A DNA stretch of 64,000 bases from positions 542,901-606,900 of the forward strand of contig CALGKB010000004.1 in the NCBI GenBank assembly GCA_937927915.1. The letters run 5' to 3'. Each line of letters opens with the position of its first letter. The first letter of the stretch is position 1. The notes beneath the pieces were generated by a model, which did not search any database, was not told the origin of the DNA, and saw only the letters and a list, made by a program, of their open reading frames with translations. This DNA comes from an uncultured Pseudanabaenaceae cyanobacterium. Lineage in GTDB: Bacteria; Cyanobacteriota; Cyanobacteriia; Pseudanabaenales; Pseudanabaenaceae. A program made the translations under genes and the position numbers. Positions 61,694 through 64,000 of this stretch are shown one piece after another.

Positions 61694-64000
61694 GCACTGA
61701 GAGTACGGCGCTTAGTGACCATGCGGAAGGCTTCAATAATGTCTCCCTCCTGCCAGTCGGCATATTTGTTGACGGAAACACCACATTCAAAGCCGCTGGC
61801 TACCTCTTTGACATCGTCTTTCATCCGCCGCAGGGAGTCCAGAAACCCCTCGTGAATGACCTTGCCCTTGCGCAGTACCCGGAGATTGCAGTTACGCACT
61901 AATTTGCCGGAGAGGACATAACAACCTGCTACTACCGCCTTGCTGAGGTGGAAGACTTGCCGTACTTCTGCTTGCCCCAGGGGTTCCTCTACCAGTTCCG
62001 GTTCTAGGAGACCCTCCATAGCTGCCTGCACATCCTCCAGGAGGTTGTAGATGATGTTGTAGTCCCGAATGTCTACACCCAACTCGTCAGCCGCCTGGCG
62101 GGCACCAGGAGCTAGAGAGGTGTTAAAGCCCAAAATGACGGCGTTACTGGCGGCAGCCAATGCCACATCGTTTTCGCTCACTTCCCCCACCGCTGCCAGC
62201 AAAATGCGCAACTGTACTTCCTGCTGGGGCAACTGGGAGAGGGAGTTGACGATCGCTTCCACTGACCCCTGTACGTCCGCTTTGACAATGATGTTGAGTT
62301 CCTTGAGTTCCCCTTCCTGCGCCTGGGCAGAAACTGTCCCCAAGCTGATGCGCCGACTGGCTAGGGACTGCTGCAGACGACTTTGCCGCTGTGCCTCTGC
62401 CCTTTCCTCCGCAATTGCCCTGGCTTGCTTTTCATCGGTGAACACTTCAAATTCATCCCCTGCCTGGGGTAACTCGTTCAAACCTAAAACCTCCACCGGG
62501 AAGGAGGGCAGGGCTTTCTCTACCCGTTCCCCCCGATCGTTGATCATTGCCCGCACCTTGCCATAGACGGACCCTGCTAGGACTATATCCCCCACCTTGA
62601 GGGTGCCATTTTGCACCAGGAAGGTTGCCACCGGTCCCCTTGCCTTGTCCATGTGGGCTTCGATGATGGTGCCCTTGGCAGGACGATCGGGGTTGGCACT
62701 CAAGTCCTCTACTTCCGCCACCAGCAGGATCATCTCCAGCAGGGTATCCAGGTTGTCCCCCCGCAGGGCACTCACAGGTACCATGATCGTGTCTCCCCCC
62801 CACGCCTCATCAATGAGACCATGCTCCGTCAGTTCCTGGCGAATGCGATCGGGTTGGGCATCGGGTTTGTCAATTTTATTGATGGCAACAATGATGGGCA
62901 CCTTAGCGGCGCGGGCGTGACTGATTGCCTCGATCGTTTGGGGCTGTACACCGTCATCTGCTGCCACTACCAGCACAGCAATATCCGTGACCTTGGCTCC
63001 CCTTGCCCGCATAGCAGTAAATGCCTCGTGACCAGGAGTATCCAGAAACACGATCGTTTGCGGTTTGCCTTCCACCTCGATTTCGACATGGTAAGCGCCG
63101 ATATGCTGGGTAATACCACCGGCTTCCCCTTGGGCGACTTTGGTTTTGCGGATGGCATCGAGGAGAGAGGTCTTGCCGTGGTCCACGTGCCCCATGATCG
63201 TCACAACGGGGGGACGGCGCTGCAGATTTTCCAGGTCTTCCATCTCCAGCATTTCCGTCTTCGTGACAGCCGCACTTGCCTCTGGCTCCCGTACCTCTAC
63301 CCCTAGCTCCTGACAGACAATTTTGGCAGTCTCCAGGTCGAGGGCTTGGTTGATGTTGACCATGATTCCCTTCATAAACAGGATGCGGATGATTTCCGTC
63401 TCTGGCACCACCAAGCGGCTAGCCAACTCTGGCAGGGGAATGGCATCGGCAAGGACAATGGCGGTGGGTTTTTCTGGAGTGGGGGAGGGAGCAGGGCGGC
63501 GTTCCTTGGGTTTCTTCGCTGTTTTGTGGGCATCTCCCTTTGTCACCACTCCCGTCGGCTTACTGACAGCTTGTTTGGGGGGGCGGACAGAGGGACGGAC
63601 CAAAGAGAGGCTGATGGGGGTTTCCTCCTCCTCCTCGTAGTCATCAAACAAGTCCTCCTCATCGAAATCGATGTCCTCCTCCTCATAGAAGCGGCGCAGT
63701 TTGGTACTCCGTTTTACCTTTTCCTGCTCTAGGGGTTCCAGGTCCTCCCCCTTCGACTTTTGCTTCTTGGTGGGGCGGGGACGGAGAGAGACCTCTTCAA
63801 AGGTGGCAACTGGCTCGAGGGGAGTAATTTCTGGCTCTGGTGGGCGTTGGGGTTTGGCAGGGGGAGGAGTTTCTGCCGCTGGTTTTGGCGGTTTGGGGGG
63901 ACTGATGCCCCGTTCAATCAGCAGGTCTCCCTTGGGAGGCGTGGGACGCTTAGCAGTGACGGGGGGAGTAGGGGACTTGGGTTTGGCAGGGGGAGGAGGG
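61690..64000 (-). CDS. infB: Translation initiation factor IF-2 (5' part beyond window)
   Basis: Open to the right edge, so the N-terminus is missing; about 770 residues are visible. The upstream part is rich in P, A, K and acid clusters ([34 protein letters not shown]), as in cyanobacterial IF-2. The GTPase domain has [25 protein letters not shown] and NKIDK, followed by domains II-IV ending [22 protein letters not shown]. It places initiator tRNA on the 30S subunit. No start codon should be assigned at 63651 (TTG), since reading continues upstream. Confidence 0.97.
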   Translation of the reverse strand, partial: PPPPAKPKSPTPPVTAKRPTPPKGDLLIERGISPPKPPKPAAETPPPAKPQRPPEPEITPLEPVATFEEVSLRPRPTKKQKSKGEDLEPLEQEKVKRSTKLRRFYEEEDIDFDEEDLFDDYEEEEETPISLSLVRPSVRPPKQAVSKPTGVVTKGDAHKTAKKPKERRPAPSPTPEKPTAIVLADAIPLPELASRLVVPETEIIRILFMKGIMVNINQALDLETAKIVCQELGVEVREPEASAAVTKTEMLEMEDLENLQRRPPVVTIMGHVDHGKTSLLDAIRKTKVAQGEAGGITQHIGAYHVEIEVEGKPQTIVFLDTPGHEAFTAMRARGAKVTDIAVLVVAADDGVQPQTIEAISHARAAKVPIIVAINKIDKPDAQPDRIRQELTEHGLIDEAWGGDTIMVPVSALRGDNLDTLLEMILLVAEVEDLSANPDRPAKGTIIEAHMDKARGPVATFLVQNGTLKVGDIVLAGSVYGKVRAMINDRGERVEKALPSFPVEVLGLNELPQAGDEFEVFTDEKQARAIAEERAEAQRQSRLQQSLASRRISLGTVSAQAQEGELKELNIIVKADVQGSVEAIVNSLSQLPQQEVQLRILLAAVGEVSENDVALAAASNAVILGFNTSLAPGARQAADELGVDIRDYNIIYNLLEDVQAAMEGLLEPELVEEPLGQAEVRQVFHLSKAVVAGCYVLSGKLVRNCNLRVLRKGKVIHEGFLDSLRRMKDDVKEVASGFECGVSVNKYADWQEGDIIEAFRMVTKRRTLSA

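Noticed and set aside
61690..63651. TTG at 63651 as the start of infB
   Set aside because: The frame stays open and coding-like to the window edge; IF-2 needs the upstream part.

Overview
The window comes from a cyanobacterium. It carries genes confined or nearly confined to that phylum (the NDH-1 assembly factor CRR6, NdhL with a DUF3007 partner, Ycf35/DUF1257 next to DUF2997, a gap1-type GAPDH, a CSP41b-like epimerase, DUF4168 and DUF4359 proteins). The palindrome core CGATCG, typical of HIP1-rich cyanobacterial genomes, is scattered densely through most of the sequence. No rRNA or tRNA gene was recognised.

Layout. 1-28.5 kb and 41.5-48.2 kb are ordinary chromosomal backbone. 1-7 kb: cell-surface pyruvyl transferase (csaB, cut by the window edge), crr6, gap1, PIN and HD-GYP signalling proteins, phosphoglucomutase. 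7.6-16.5 kb: methyltransferase, tsf-rpsB, ndhL-DUF3007, Hsp33, deacetylase-fold protein. 16.4-23 kb: ClC transporter, cobA, ktrA, LysM-M23 peptidase, epimerase. 23-27.4 kb: secE-nusG-rplK-rplA-[L10 leader and attenuator]-rplJ-rplL-leuB. 27.6-28.5 kb: DUF2997-ycf35-ferredoxin.

29.0-40.6 kb is a mobile defence island bounded by isolated 37-nt CRISPR-type repeats. Its left part (29.0-31.1 kb) is AT-rich and holds a type II restriction-modification pair plus an unknown gene. Its right part (31.2-39.7 kb) is GC-rich, with codon use unlike the backbone, and holds a type I system in the order hsdM, fic, hsdS, REP-type transposase, hsdR. An integron attC-like site sits exactly at the junction of the two parts, directly behind the hsdR stop codon. 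HsdS contains an in-frame DUF559 nuclease domain flanked by inverted palindromic repeats, and fic is bracketed by the hsdM 3' end and a small copy of it. Next to the island lie broken genes: an ABC ATPase, an IS4-type transposase fragment and a fluoride-channel (crcB) remnant.

41.6-48.2 kb: dprA, an ABC ATPase, response regulators, ruvA and glk. 48.2-58.8 kb is one long leftward operon for a type III CRISPR effector that looks like subtype III-D: cas10 without an HD domain, several separate Cas7-type RAMP proteins, csx10, a putative small subunit, a csx19-like protein, a PD-(D/E)XK nuclease-like protein, an unknown helical/OB-like protein, a CARF-HEPN effector and a PatD-like protein. No cas1, cas2, cas6 or normal array is present. 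The Cas7, Cas5(Csx10), Cas11-like order matches the order of the fused Cas7-5-11 protein of type III-Dv systems. csx10 seems frameshifted near its 5' end. 58.9-64 kb returns to backbone (histidine kinase, dapB, infB cut by the window edge).

The most notable signals are the attC site, the stray CRISPR repeats (one abutted by a 34-nt exact copy of part of the DUF2997 gene), the nuclease domain inserted in HsdS, and the unfused III-D-like operon with its extra nuclease-like gene.
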